Below are positions 1 through 6,075 of a DNA stretch of 6,183 bases, in pieces. The translations under genes and the position numbers were made by a program. A model generated the notes under the pieces. It ran no database searches. It worked only from the letters and a program-made list of their open reading frames with translations, and was not told the origin of the DNA. The DNA lies in assembly GCA_021203665.1 (NCBI GenBank), contig JAJQAT010000171.1, positions 1 to 6,183 of the forward strand. Reading direction: 5' to 3'. Each line of letters begins with the position of its first letter. The stretch's first letter is position 1. This stretch comes from Bacillota bacterium. Lineage in GTDB: Bacteria > Bacillota > Clostridia > UBA1381.

Positions 1-1
1 A

Positions 2-2893
2 ATGATTACCACAAGCGCGGCAATACCGGTGCTTGCGGACGACGCGGAAGACACGGCAGGGGAAGCCGTTGTTGAAGTCCTTGACGTCGAAGAGGAAGTT
101 GAGGGAGAGGTTGTTGAAGAGGAAACCGTTGAAGAGGACACGGTTGAATTGTTTACTTCTTCATCTTTGCCCGACGCTGTTGACGGTACGATAACATTGA
201 CGGAAGATATTACGTTGACAGCACAGTATACTTTTGACAGCGATGTTACAATAGATTTGAATGGACACACAATTTCAAATACTACGACATATAATGCGGC
301 TAAGAGCATCAGAAGTGCCTTTATTGTTCCGAGTGGTGTAACGGTAACGGTTACAGACAACTCCGAGGACAAAAACGGCAAGATGACCACAAGTACATTG
401 CCGGAAATATTTAAAGTTAACGGTTCATTGGTGCTTAACAGCGGTACTCTTGAGGTATATAATACAAGTGTATCCACGACTGTTTATGGTGTTAGACTTT
501 ACAGCAATGCCTCGTTTGAAATGAATGGCGGTACTGTATCGATGTATTCAAGTAAAGGAAATGTTTACGGTGTGTATGCCGGCTGCGATTCTACGGCAGG
601 TTCTGAGGGTTCTACGGCAACAATAAACGGCGGCACAATAAATGTTGAATCGGCAACGACGTCTGCCAGCTACAAGGCAGCAGGCGTATACTGCCAGGGA
701 AGTACTCTTGAAATAACAGACGTTACAATGAATGTCATATCGTCCAGTAGTGCAACAAAAGAAATATACGGAATTTATGCAACAAGTCAATACTCAGATA
801 CCGATGGATCAGGTGTTACGGTGAGCGGCGGTACGATTACTGTAGATGCGAAAACCAGCGGAGATGCAATGGGCGTTTATGTTAAGTCAACCACTGATGT
901 TGAGATAAGCGGCGGTACGATTGATGTTGACGCGCAATCGGGACAAACCGCAGACGGCGTTTATGTTGTAGCTAACGGCGGTACGGTTGCAATAAGCGGA
1001 GATGATACTGAAATAACAGCTGCGGGTAATGCTATATATGTAAGCAGCAATACTTCGGGTACAGCGGGAAGTACAATAAATGTTACCGGCGGTACGCTTA
1101 CATCTGAAAGCGGTTCGGCAATAGCGGTAGGCGATGATGCAACATCGGCTATAGTTGTTGCGGGAGGAACCTTGGTTTCAGCAGAGGGCAACGATAATAT
1201 AGCGATTGCTGATTCGGCAGATGTAACCTCGGCTACGGTATCGGAAAGTACTAACACATCTACTGACAACACAGGAACCGATTTTACTCCTACGGACGGA
1301 GCATCGGTTACTGTAAGCGGCAGCGGAGTAAACGAGGCGGCACTTGCTCAAGCTCAATCAAGTGATGATTTAAGCGGTGTCAGCAGCTATACAATCAACA
1401 GAACCGATACTGTTACATATGAAAGCTATACAACCGATGAGGACAGCGAAGGTGATACAGCCGAAACACTTACAATGGAAATCGAACCGATGGTTTCGTA
1501 TACATATACTGATGGTGCTGAAAAAACAACAAGTTCCGAAAAGCTTGACACAACCGGCTATGCCGCGACTGTAACAATTCCTCTCGGCAGCGCGTTCAGC
1601 GGTGAAACGACTGTAAATGTACAGCATATATATGAAGACGCCGACGGAAATAAGCAGAACGAATTCTTTACAGAAGTATCTGTTGACGCAACTAGCAATA
1701 CAGTTACAGTTGAAACATATAACGGTTTCTCAACATGGGTTATCTATACTACAAACAGCAATTCAATTCCGAGTGAGATACAAGTACAGCTTGAGGCGAC
1801 AAGTGATGCGTCGGTTTACAACATTAAGCTTGTAAGCTCGGACGGTACAGAGATTAACCGATTCACATCGGCACAGCTGCAATTCAGTCTTACGGAAACA
1901 ACCGGCAGCATTGGATATACAATAAAGGCGGGAGACGCAATAAATCTTGTAGAGAGCGATGACGGCGTATATGAGTTTAACGTAGACGGCAAAACGCTTT
2001 TATCGGCTGTTGATGATACGATTGTGGCAGGAAGTACAGATGACGGTGTTATAAGTGATATAACAAGCAATGAAATCGTAATCGGACAGGTATTGTTCGG
2101 CGGCTACGGCACATTCGATTTCAGCGTGGTACAAACATATACCGATGCTCAGGTTCACGCAACAAGCGCGACAAACAATCTTGTTGTTACATACACGGTT
2201 GGCGGTGACTATAACTTAAAGGTTGATGACAGCGAAAAGGGCACGGAGACTGATGGCGATGCTATTCTTGAGGATATAACCTTAACACAGGAAACAAAAA
2301 CGCTTACAATCAATGTAATGTTCCCGAACAGCGTTGAGTCGCACGGAAACGCTTACACTGCAATGAAAATTTATTTAACACAGTCCGACGGCACGGAAAC
2401 AACATATAGTCTTGGAACTAATATGACTTATACCGATGCGGACGGCAACGAGCAGACATCACTGGCACAAACGGAAATAGATACTACAAACGACTATTAT
2501 GGTTACAGCTTTACTATAGCATTGCCAAAAAATCTCAGACATTCATTTGAATTTGTCGGCGACGGCTACAGAACCTACAGAACGTCCGTATTGCTTGAGG
2601 ACGATGCAACTCTTACGGTTTGGAATAACGCTATGAGTAATGACACAGCGGTAGTTACAGTAGGCTCTACTGATGTAACAACGGATAAAGTAACATTCCT
2701 CGCAGGCGATATAGTTCTAAACAACAAAATCGACCTATGGGATTTGTCGGCTGTAGTATCGTACTTCGGTAAGAGCGATATAGGCGGTAGTAACTGGGTG
2801 TATGATGAAACATACGTTAAGTACGACCTAAACCGCGACGGCAAGGTAGATTCAAGAGATATAGCAATGGTTCTTGTATCTTGGAACTATTAA
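2..2893 (+). CDS. Secreted beta-helix protein with C-terminal dockerin (5' partial)
   Basis: The visible product is 963 residues, but the first 12 (ending PVLA before DDAED) look like the end of a signal peptide. Only one base precedes the ATG, so no RBS is visible and the true start probably lies left of the window. Residues 13-50 form a Glu/Val/Asp-rich acidic linker. Residues 80-390 carry the DLNGHTI lead-in and seven GGT(I/L/V) turns (176, 210, 276, 304, 326, 363, 388) alternating with G(V/I)Y motifs, typical of right-handed beta-helices. Residues 430-590 and 595-890 look like beta-sandwich regions, including GYGTFDFSV and GYRTYRT. Residues 902-963 are a type I-like dockerin with two F-hand calcium loops. 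The second loop is canonical (D942, N944, D946, D950, D953); the first has V905 where Asn/Asp is usual. By family knowledge, dockerins bind cohesins on scaffoldins or the cell surface. No catalytic residues are recognised; adhesion or carbohydrate binding is inference. A terminator follows the stop. Confidence 0.85.
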   Translation: MITTSAAIPVLADDAEDTAGEAVVEVLDVEEEVEGEVVEEETVEEDTVELFTSSSLPDAVDGTITLTEDITLTAQYTFDSDVTIDLNGHTISNTTTYNAAKSIRSAFIVPSGVTVTVTDNSEDKNGKMTTSTLPEIFKVNGSLVLNSGTLEVYNTSVSTTVYGVRLYSNASFEMNGGTVSMYSSKGNVYGVYAGCDSTAGSEGSTATINGGTINVESATTSASYKAAGVYCQGSTLEITDVTMNVISSSSATKEIYGIYATSQYSDTDGSGVTVSGGTITVDAKTSGDAMGVYVKSTTDVEISGGTIDVDAQSGQTADGVYVVANGGTVAISGDDTEITAAGNAIYVSSNTSGTAGSTINVTGGTLTSESGSAIAVGDDATSAIVVAGGTLVSAEGNDNIAIADSADVTSATVSESTNTSTDNTGTDFTPTDGASVTVSGSGVNEAALAQAQSSDDLSGVSSYTINRTDTVTYESYTTDEDSEGDTAETLTMEIEPMVSYTYTDGAEKTTSSEKLDTTGYAATVTIPLGSAFSGETTVNVQHIYEDADGNKQNEFFTEVSVDATSNTVTVETYNGFSTWVIYTTNSNSIPSEIQVQLEATSDASVYNIKLVSSDGTEINRFTSAQLQFSLTETTGSIGYTIKAGDAINLVESDDGVYEFNVDGKTLLSAVDDTIVAGSTDDGVISDITSNEIVIGQVLFGGYGTFDFSVVQTYTDAQVHATSATNNLVVTYTVGGDYNLKVDDSEKGTETDGDAILEDITLTQETKTLTINVMFPNSVESHGNAYTAMKIYLTQSDGTETTYSLGTNMTYTDADGNEQTSLAQTEIDTTNDYYGYSFTIALPKNLRHSFEFVGDGYRTYRTSVLLEDDATLTVWNNAMSNDTAVVTVGSTDVTTDKVTFLAGDIVLNNKIDLWDLSAVVSYFGKSDIGGSNWVYDETYVKYDLNRDGKVDSRDIAMVLVSWNY
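524..1171 (+). repeat. GGT/GVY beta-helix coil repeats within the dockerin gene
   Basis: This part of the gene encodes seven degenerate coils (residues 175-390) with the pattern G(V/I)Y, short hydrophilic stretch, hydrophobic-x-IxGGT(I/V/L), alternating hydrophobics. At the DNA level the turn is usually written GGCGGTAC or GGCGGCAC. Spacing between GGT turns is irregular (about 22 to 37 residues, with one double-length gap of 66), so this is a diverged protein repeat and not a recent DNA tandem duplication. Confidence 0.7.
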
Positions 2894-2948
2894 TATAAAA
2901 TATAGTGTCCTCCGAGAAAATACTTTTTGGTAAGTATATTCTTGTGTG

Positions 2949-2983
2949 AAAGCGGCAGTGGTTTTTTCCACTGCCGTTTTTTT
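2949..2983 (+). terminator. Intrinsic terminator of the dockerin gene
   Basis: A perfect 9-bp stem, CGGCAGTGG (2953-2961) with CCACTGCCG (2968-2976), closes a TTTTTT loop and is followed by seven Ts (2977-2983). The stem can be extended outward by G-T and A-T pairs (AAAG against the T run). It begins about 55 nt after the stop codon at 2891-2893. Geometry is textbook for rho-independent termination on the plus strand. Confidence 0.93.
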
Positions 2984-2984
2984 G

Positions 2985-3110
2985 CGCGCGAATCCCTCAT
3001 CCGTCGGCTGCGCCGGCAACTGTTTTCCGCCCCGCGTCGGCGTAAGCCGTAAGCGGGGAGGGGGACCGCTTTAGCGGTGGAGGGGTCATGCGCTGTATTT
3101 AAAATAAACC
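2985..3110. repeat. Palindromic intergenic repeat, unit 1
   Basis: This unit starts with GCGCGAATCCCTCATCCG and ends with GGAGGGGTCATGCGC, an imperfect terminal inverted repeat. It contains nested hairpins: CGGC-TGC-GCCG (3005-3015), CCCCGC (3030-3035) with GCGGGG (3053-3058) around an inner CGGC/GCCG, and CCGC-TTTA-GCGG (3066-3077). The tail 3088-3110 (GCGCTGTATTTAAAATAAA) closely matches the tail of unit 2 at 3337-3355, so the two are relatives. No open reading frame of coding character is present. It resembles short, non-coding palindromic repeats that I recall from clostridial genomes. Confidence 0.7.
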
Positions 3111-3130
3111 CGCACCTTCGGCTGTGGTAA

Positions 3131-3152
3131 GCCTCCCTTTAACAAGGGAGCC
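3131..3152. repeat. Short hairpin repeat fragment (CTCCCTT/AAGGGAG)
   Basis: A 7-bp perfect stem, CTCCCTT (3133-3139) with AAGGGAG (3144-3150), has a TAAC loop. It looks like the pyrimidine/purine hairpin that forms one half of the neighbouring units (compare 3290-3308 and 3383-3402), here detached from its partner hairpin. It has no T-run that would make it a convincing terminator in either direction. Confidence 0.5.
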
Positions 3153-3154
3153 TT

Positions 3155-3356
3155 CCCTCATCCGACACCCGCCTGCGGCGTGTGCCACCTTTTTGGCTAC
3201 GGCTACTAGCAAAGCTCTACGCCTACGATTTGCCTTGCAAATCGTTCACCCCCAAGGGGAGGCTAATCAAATTTGCCGCAAACCATAAGCCTTCCCCTAA
3301 GGGGAAGGTGTCGGCGAAGCCGACGGATGAGGGATTGCGCTTTATTCAAAATAAAG
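3155..3356. repeat. Palindromic MITE-like repeat, unit 2
   Basis: The core 3155-3333 is bounded by perfect 10-bp inverted ends, CCCTCATCCG (3155-3164) and CGGATGAGGG (3324-3333), giving a 179-bp element, plus the tail 3334-3356 shared with unit 1. Inside are a hairpin ACGATTTGC/GCAAATCGT with CTT loop (3225-3245), CCTTCCCC-TAA-GGGGAAGG (3290-3308), and GTCGGC-GAA-GCCGAC (3310-3324). It encodes no recognisable protein, so if it is mobile it would depend on a transposase elsewhere. Confidence 0.75.
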
Positions 3357-3381
3357 TAATACTTCCGACAACGCTCTGCAA

Positions 3382-3440
3382 GGCTCCCCTACCTAGGGGA
3401 GCTGTCAGCGCAGCTGACTGAGGGGTCTTAGAAACGCAAA
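3382..3440 (+). repeat. Half-unit of the palindromic repeat (two tandem hairpins)
   Basis: Two adjacent hairpins, GCTCCCCT (3383-3390) with AGGGGAGC (3395-3402), then GTCAGC-GCA-GCTGAC (3404-3418), lead into TGAGGGGTCTTA. The order and sizes match the right end of unit 2 (3290-3333), with paired base changes that keep the stems intact. Only this half is present; the other arm of an element is missing on its left. Confidence 0.65.
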
Positions 3441-3448
3441 CTTTGAAA

Positions 3449-3629
3449 AACCCCTTCGTCACGGCTTGCGCCGTGCCACCTCTTTGGCAACGGCTACGAG
3501 CCTGCGGCACTAAGCCTACAATTTGCTTTGCAAATTGTTCACCTAGTAGTGGAGGCAAGCAGAGCACAGCCGCGATTCCATCTCGTAGGGGCGACTCTTG
3601 CGGTCGTCCGCTTGCCGGACGGATGAGGG
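3449..3629. repeat. Palindromic MITE-like repeat, unit 3
   Basis: This roughly 181-bp unit runs from AACCCCTTCG to GGATGAGGG (3621-3629). It contains CACGGC-TTGC-GCCGTG (3460-3475), the hairpin ACAATTTGC/GCAAATTGT with TTT loop (3518-3538), GGGCGAC/GTCGTCC (3589-3609, one G-T pair), and an alternative GTCCG/CGGAC stem (3606-3620). Positions 3473-3556 align with 3182-3263 of unit 2 at about three quarters identity by eye. The right third (3586-3620) looks like a different hairpin sub-type, so the unit may be a composite. Confidence 0.65.
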
Positions 3630-3654
3630 CTTCACCCGCCCCAAACGTACAAAG

Positions 3655-3683
3655 TTGACAACGCGTTCAATTTATGCGATAAT
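3655..3683 (+). promoter_or_regulatory. Sigma-70/SigA-type promoter of the esterase gene
   Basis: A perfect -35 box TTGACA (3655-3660) is followed by a 17-bp spacer and GATAAT (3678-3683), five of six matches to the -10 consensus. Transcription would start near 3690, leaving a leader of about 25 nt before the ATG at 3716. The -35 lies 26 bp right of the last repeat element, so the promoter is intact and separate from the repeats. Confidence 0.85.
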
Positions 3684-3702
3684 ATAATCACAAAAAAGGA
3701 AC

Positions 3703-3709
3703 GGAGAGG
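3703..3709 (+). promoter_or_regulatory. Ribosome binding site of the esterase gene
   Basis: GGAGAGG sits 6 nt before the ATG at 3716. It is a strong Shine-Dalgarno match at normal spacing and fixes the start codon. Confidence 0.85.
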
Positions 3710-3715
3710 ATAAAA

Positions 3716-4477
3716 ATGGAAATAAGTATTAAGCGCGACGGACTTACATTAAAGGGCGATGTTTTACGCCCGAAAACCGAGGGCAAATGCCCAGCGGTGA
3801 TTATATTCCACGGACTTATGAGCGACCGCGGAAATCCGCGCCGCAACATATTCCAAGACATTGCGGAGGCGGCGGTTGAAAAGGGACTTGCGGTGTTCAA
3901 ATTCGATTTTGACGGACACGGCGAGAGCGGCGGCGACTTTTTCGACATGAATGTTTTCAGCGAAATTCTCGATGCCGCTAAGATTATCGATTACGTGCGC
4001 CGTTTGGATTGGGTAAGCGAGATAAATATTGTGGGACATTCGCAGGGCGCGCTTGTCGGCGGCATGATTGCGGGATATTACCGCGAATACGTGTCAAGAC
4101 TCGTCATGCTCGCGCCCGCGGCGACGATTAAGGACGACGCTTTAAAGGGCTCGTGCTTCGGCGTGGAATACGACGCGTATAATGTGCCGGAGTATATGCC
4201 GATGAGGAACGAATACGGCGAGAATTTCAAGCTCGGCGGCTTGTATTTCCGCATTGCCAAGACACTGCCCATTTACGAAACGACAAGCCTTTTCAAGGGA
4301 AAAACCCTGATAATTCACGGCTCGGCGGATGCGGCTGTCGGCGTTGTCGGCTCAAAACGCTACGCCGAGGCGATGGACAATGTGACGCTTAAAATAATCG
4401 AGGGCGAAACCCACGGCCTGTGCGATTTCTCACATGACGCCGTAGTAAACGACGTTGTTGAATTTTTGATTGGTTAG
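3716..4477 (+). CDS. Alpha/beta hydrolase, feruloyl (cinnamoyl) esterase-like
   Basis: A complete 253-residue serine hydrolase. The order of motifs fits the alpha/beta fold: oxyanion-hole HGL (32-34), FDFDGHGES (63-71), nucleophile elbow GHSQG (107-111, Ser109), acid loop HGSAD (201-205, Asp205), and EGETHG (229-234, His233). Together these make a complete Ser-Asp-His triad. LAPAATIKDDALKG (132-145), the insert with YDAYNVPEYMP (152-162) and LPIYE (184-188) resemble the lid region of the Butyrivibrio Est1E-type cinnamoyl esterases, which are about 250 residues long and cleave ferulate or other hydroxycinnamate esters from plant xylan fragments. No signal peptide or membrane segment is visible, so it should be cytoplasmic and act on imported esters. 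It has its own promoter and RBS, is monocistronic, and shares a terminator with the convergent gene on its right. Its codons look more GC-rich than those of its neighbours. Substrate is inferred; a general carboxylesterase remains possible. Confidence 0.88.
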   Translation: MEISIKRDGLTLKGDVLRPKTEGKCPAVIIFHGLMSDRGNPRRNIFQDIAEAAVEKGLAVFKFDFDGHGESGGDFFDMNVFSEILDAAKIIDYVRRLDWVSEINIVGHSQGALVGGMIAGYYREYVSRLVMLAPAATIKDDALKGSCFGVEYDAYNVPEYMPMRNEYGENFKLGGLYFRIAKTLPIYETTSLFKGKTLIIHGSADAAVGVVGSKRYAEAMDNVTLKIIEGETHGLCDFSHDAVVNDVVEFLIG

Positions 4478-4512
4478 TTAAAAAAACACCGCGGATATGA
4501 TTTTTATAAAAC

Positions 4513-4547
4513 AAAGCGGCATATCGAATTACGCGATATGCCGCTTT
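4513..4547. terminator. Bidirectional terminator between convergent genes
   Basis: A perfect 14-bp stem, AAAGCGGCATATCG (4513-4526) with its complement at 4534-4547, closes a 7-nt loop. It lies 35 nt after the stop of the plus-strand esterase and 12 nt after the stop of the minus-strand gene (4560). Both sides have A/T-rich flanks ending the stem in AAA/TTT, so transcripts from either direction can end in short U tracts (CUUUAUUUAU forward, CUUUGUUUUAU reverse). Confidence 0.9.
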
Positions 4548-4559
4548 ATTTATCAAAGA

Positions 4560-5855
4560 TTAATGTTTAGATTCAATATGCTTGCCGCATTTCTTACAAA
4601 AGCGTCCGCCGTCAAGCGGAGCGCCGCACTCCGAACAAAAATTCTGAGCATTTGAATTGCCGGCGGTATAGCTGTTTTTATTTTTTGATTTGTATTTTAC
4701 AATCAATATTGCCAAAGCGGCGAGTAGTATAATTATCAATATCAAAGCAAAAGTCAAAGCCGTGTTTCCGGATTGGTCTGAAGCGTTCGATTCGGATAAT
4801 GAATCATCATCGCCGATTAAACCGGCTGTATTGGAATCTGTTTCTTCAATGAGTCTATACGGGTCGTTTCTCGTACCGTGACCGTCAAAATCAACATTTT
4901 CAGATAAGAAGAATGCGGGACGCACTCCCACGCCTCCGGAATGCGAGCGTGCGGTATTGCGTACAGTGCCTGAGGAATCGATACAAAGAGTAAAGCAATC
5001 ATAATCGCTGTCTGTATTTGGAGAACGCAGCCATTCGGACCATTTTTGACCGGACGAGGTGTCCGGCTCTTTATATTCGCTGTTTTCCCGGCATTGATCG
5101 GTCGGCTCACCGATATAATAAATGCTGCCCAAAACATCGCCGTTATTATATACAGTGTTTATTTGTTGAACATCAAGCAGGAAAAATTTATCTGTTACCT
5201 GCTCGGAGTACGCGTCGGCGTAATTTTGCACAATGTCTGATATATTGCTGTCATAAGTGTATGCTTCGCTTCCCGAATCATATATTCCATTCACATATTC
5301 GGAATATGGAGCTATGGATTTTTGCGTGACCGATTTTACTAAGTTGATCTCGTCAGGCGTAAAATTAGTTAAAAATCCCGCTTCTTGGTCATATTCGTTG
5401 AAATTGCACCATAAAGAATCGTTTGTAGGCGGATTACCGCATAGCCATGTAACATTTCCGGCACTTTCGTTGGAGTTTAGCCACGAGCGAATATTACTGT
5501 CAGTCCAATAGTTCGATTCATATGAACCGCGTCTGCTGTGTGAGCCGGAAATGCTGTTAATGCTTGTATCCGCATCAAAAGCCTTTAAGCAAATTATTTT
5601 ATCACTTAACAAAAGCGGCAAATAGCCGTCTTGGTATTCCGTGACGGTGTCGGTTGAATCAATAATCGGATTTCCGCCGGCGTCATAACCCACTATCTTT
5701 TCAAACGCTGCAACTCGCCATAATATCGGCTCGCCGTAATATGTACCCATTTGAACATAATTGCCTAATTGAATGAATGTTTTTGCTGATACCGGCGGTG
5801 AGAGCGCACACAGCATTGCAAGAGCCAAAGCTAAATTTAAGTACCTTTTTTTCAT
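4560..5855 (-). CDS. DUF6273-like surface protein with C-terminal zinc ribbon
   Basis: A complete 431-residue protein. Residues 1-24 are a signal peptide (MKKR, hydrophobic core, cleavage likely after PVSA). Residues 27-335 resemble the DUF6273 domain found in many Clostridia: an opening LGNYVQMG...PILWRV (30-48), LPLLLSDKIICL (79-90), WLRSP (275-279) and GVRPAFFL (310-317). The role of this domain is not known to me. A Ser/Asp-rich linker (338-363) leads to one hydrophobic membrane segment (366-386) followed by KYKSKNKNK-like basic residues, which predicts the N-terminal domain outside and the tail inside. The tail carries CSEC (407-410) and CKKC (420-423), a CxxC-x9-CxxC zinc ribbon. The start is supported by a strong RBS. 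The gene is monocistronic, converges on the esterase gene, and has an unusually structured upstream region. Function unknown; a sensory or scaffold role across the membrane is speculation. Confidence 0.85.
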   Translation of the reverse strand: MKKRYLNLALALAMLCALSPPVSAKTFIQLGNYVQMGTYYGEPILWRVAAFEKIVGYDAGGNPIIDSTDTVTEYQDGYLPLLLSDKIICLKAFDADTSINSISGSHSRRGSYESNYWTDSNIRSWLNSNESAGNVTWLCGNPPTNDSLWCNFNEYDQEAGFLTNFTPDEINLVKSVTQKSIAPYSEYVNGIYDSGSEAYTYDSNISDIVQNYADAYSEQVTDKFFLLDVQQINTVYNNGDVLGSIYYIGEPTDQCRENSEYKEPDTSSGQKWSEWLRSPNTDSDYDCFTLCIDSSGTVRNTARSHSGGVGVRPAFFLSENVDFDGHGTRNDPYRLIEETDSNTAGLIGDDDSLSESNASDQSGNTALTFALILIIILLAALAILIVKYKSKNKNSYTAGNSNAQNFCSECGAPLDGGRFCKKCGKHIESKH

Positions 5856-5860
5856 AAAAA

Positions 5861-5867
5861 TCCCTCC
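5861..5867 (-). promoter_or_regulatory. Ribosome binding site of the DUF6273-like gene
   Basis: On the minus strand GGAGGGA lies 5 nt before the ATG (5855-5853), separated by an A/T spacer. This strong match fixes the start chosen for the 431-residue protein. Confidence 0.85.
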
Positions 5868-6058
5868 ACTAATTAATAATTAAAAACTCACACGCAAAAA
5901 ATGCGCGGCTCTGTTGAAGCCGCGCATAAAAAAACGCAGCTTCAATAAATGTTACCACACATCTTAATTACACCAGAGAAAGCCAATGCAAAATAAAGCC
6001 TACGTCTTTTTTGCTAAACGCAAGCATTCTCTGTATTTTATTGTAATTAAGATGTGGT
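5868..6058 (-). ncRNA. Candidate structured 5' leader or small RNA
   Basis: If the minus-strand promoter at 6065-6093 is used, transcription starts near 6058 and makes a leader of about 200 nt before the ATG at 5855. This leader would contain most of the long inverted repeat 5952-6060, then the terminator hairpin 5896-5927, then the RBS. That order fits a transcription-attenuation leader. Alternatively the terminator could end a free RNA of about 160 nt. I recognise no known riboswitch class. No protein-coding frame of note lies in the stretch. This is inference from layout only. Confidence 0.35.
5896..5927 (-). terminator. Minus-strand intrinsic terminator upstream of the DUF6273-like gene
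   Basis: A perfect 10-bp GC-rich stem, ATGCGCGGCT (5901-5910) with AGCCGCGCAT (5918-5927), closes a 7-nt loop. Read on the minus strand it is followed by a run of five to six U. On the plus strand the stem is followed by As, so it can terminate only minus-strand transcription. It lies about 40 nt before the start codon of the minus-strand gene. It therefore either ends a transcript arriving from the right or acts as an attenuator in that gene's own leader. Confidence 0.8.
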
Positions 6059-6060
6059 AA
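5952..6060. repeat. 109-bp imperfect inverted repeat
   Basis: The left arm TTACCACACATCTTAATTAC(A) at 5952-5972 is the reverse complement of the right arm TGTAATTAAGATGTGGTAA (6042-6060) except for a 2-nt insertion (AC) in the left arm. A second nested pair, CAGAGAA (5974-5980) and TTCTCTG (6027-6033), continues the stem, and GCAAAA (5988-5993) / TTTTGC (6009-6014) can pair further in. It could be an RNA stem-loop, or a tiny non-autonomous mobile element with about 20-bp terminal repeats. No clear target-site duplication can be called in the A/T-rich flanks. Confidence 0.8.
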
Positions 6061-6075
6061 AATAATTTTACCACA
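6053..6075. promoter_or_regulatory. Perfect 23-bp palindrome, candidate operator
   Basis: An 11-nt arm TGTGGTAAAAT (6053-6063) and its exact complement ATTTTACCACA (6065-6075) flank a single central A. It overlaps the -10 box of the candidate minus-strand promoter and the likely start of transcription, a usual place for a repressor site. A third TTACCACA half-site lies at 5952-5959. I cannot assign a regulator family. Confidence 0.5.

Noticed and set aside
961..1272. Minus-strand frame antisense to the beta-helix region
   Set aside because: It is a low-complexity shadow of the repetitive GGT/GVY coding sequence on the plus strand.
3182..3421. Open frame of 79 codons on the plus strand in the repeat region
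   Set aside because: It lies entirely across palindromic repeat units, has no RBS, and its sequence follows the hairpins. It is a by-product of GC-rich repeat DNA.
2985..3630. CRISPR array
   Set aside because: Repeats are inverted, of unequal length and not regularly spaced, and there are no similar-sized unique spacers or cas genes.
3346..3658. Overlapping open frames on both strands (3346-3567 minus, 3443-3658 plus)
   Set aside because: They cover the same repeat copies in opposite frames, lack ribosome binding sites and show no recognisable domain.
3683..3688. TATAAT as the -10 box for the esterase promoter
   Set aside because: It is a perfect hexamer but would leave a 22-bp spacer from TTGACA. 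GATAAT at 3678-3683 gives the optimal 17 bp.
5018..5329. Plus-strand frames antisense to the DUF6273-like gene (also 5046-5240 and 5257-5511)
   Set aside because: They lie antisense inside a well-supported gene with signal peptide, RBS and domain motifs. No RBS or family resemblance supports them.
5868..5895. Minus-strand promoter between the terminator hairpin and the RBS
   Set aside because: The stretch is A/T-rich, but no -35/-10 pair with good spacing fits; TTGCGT with a poor -10 would place the start at or inside the RBS. It cannot be excluded without transcript mapping.
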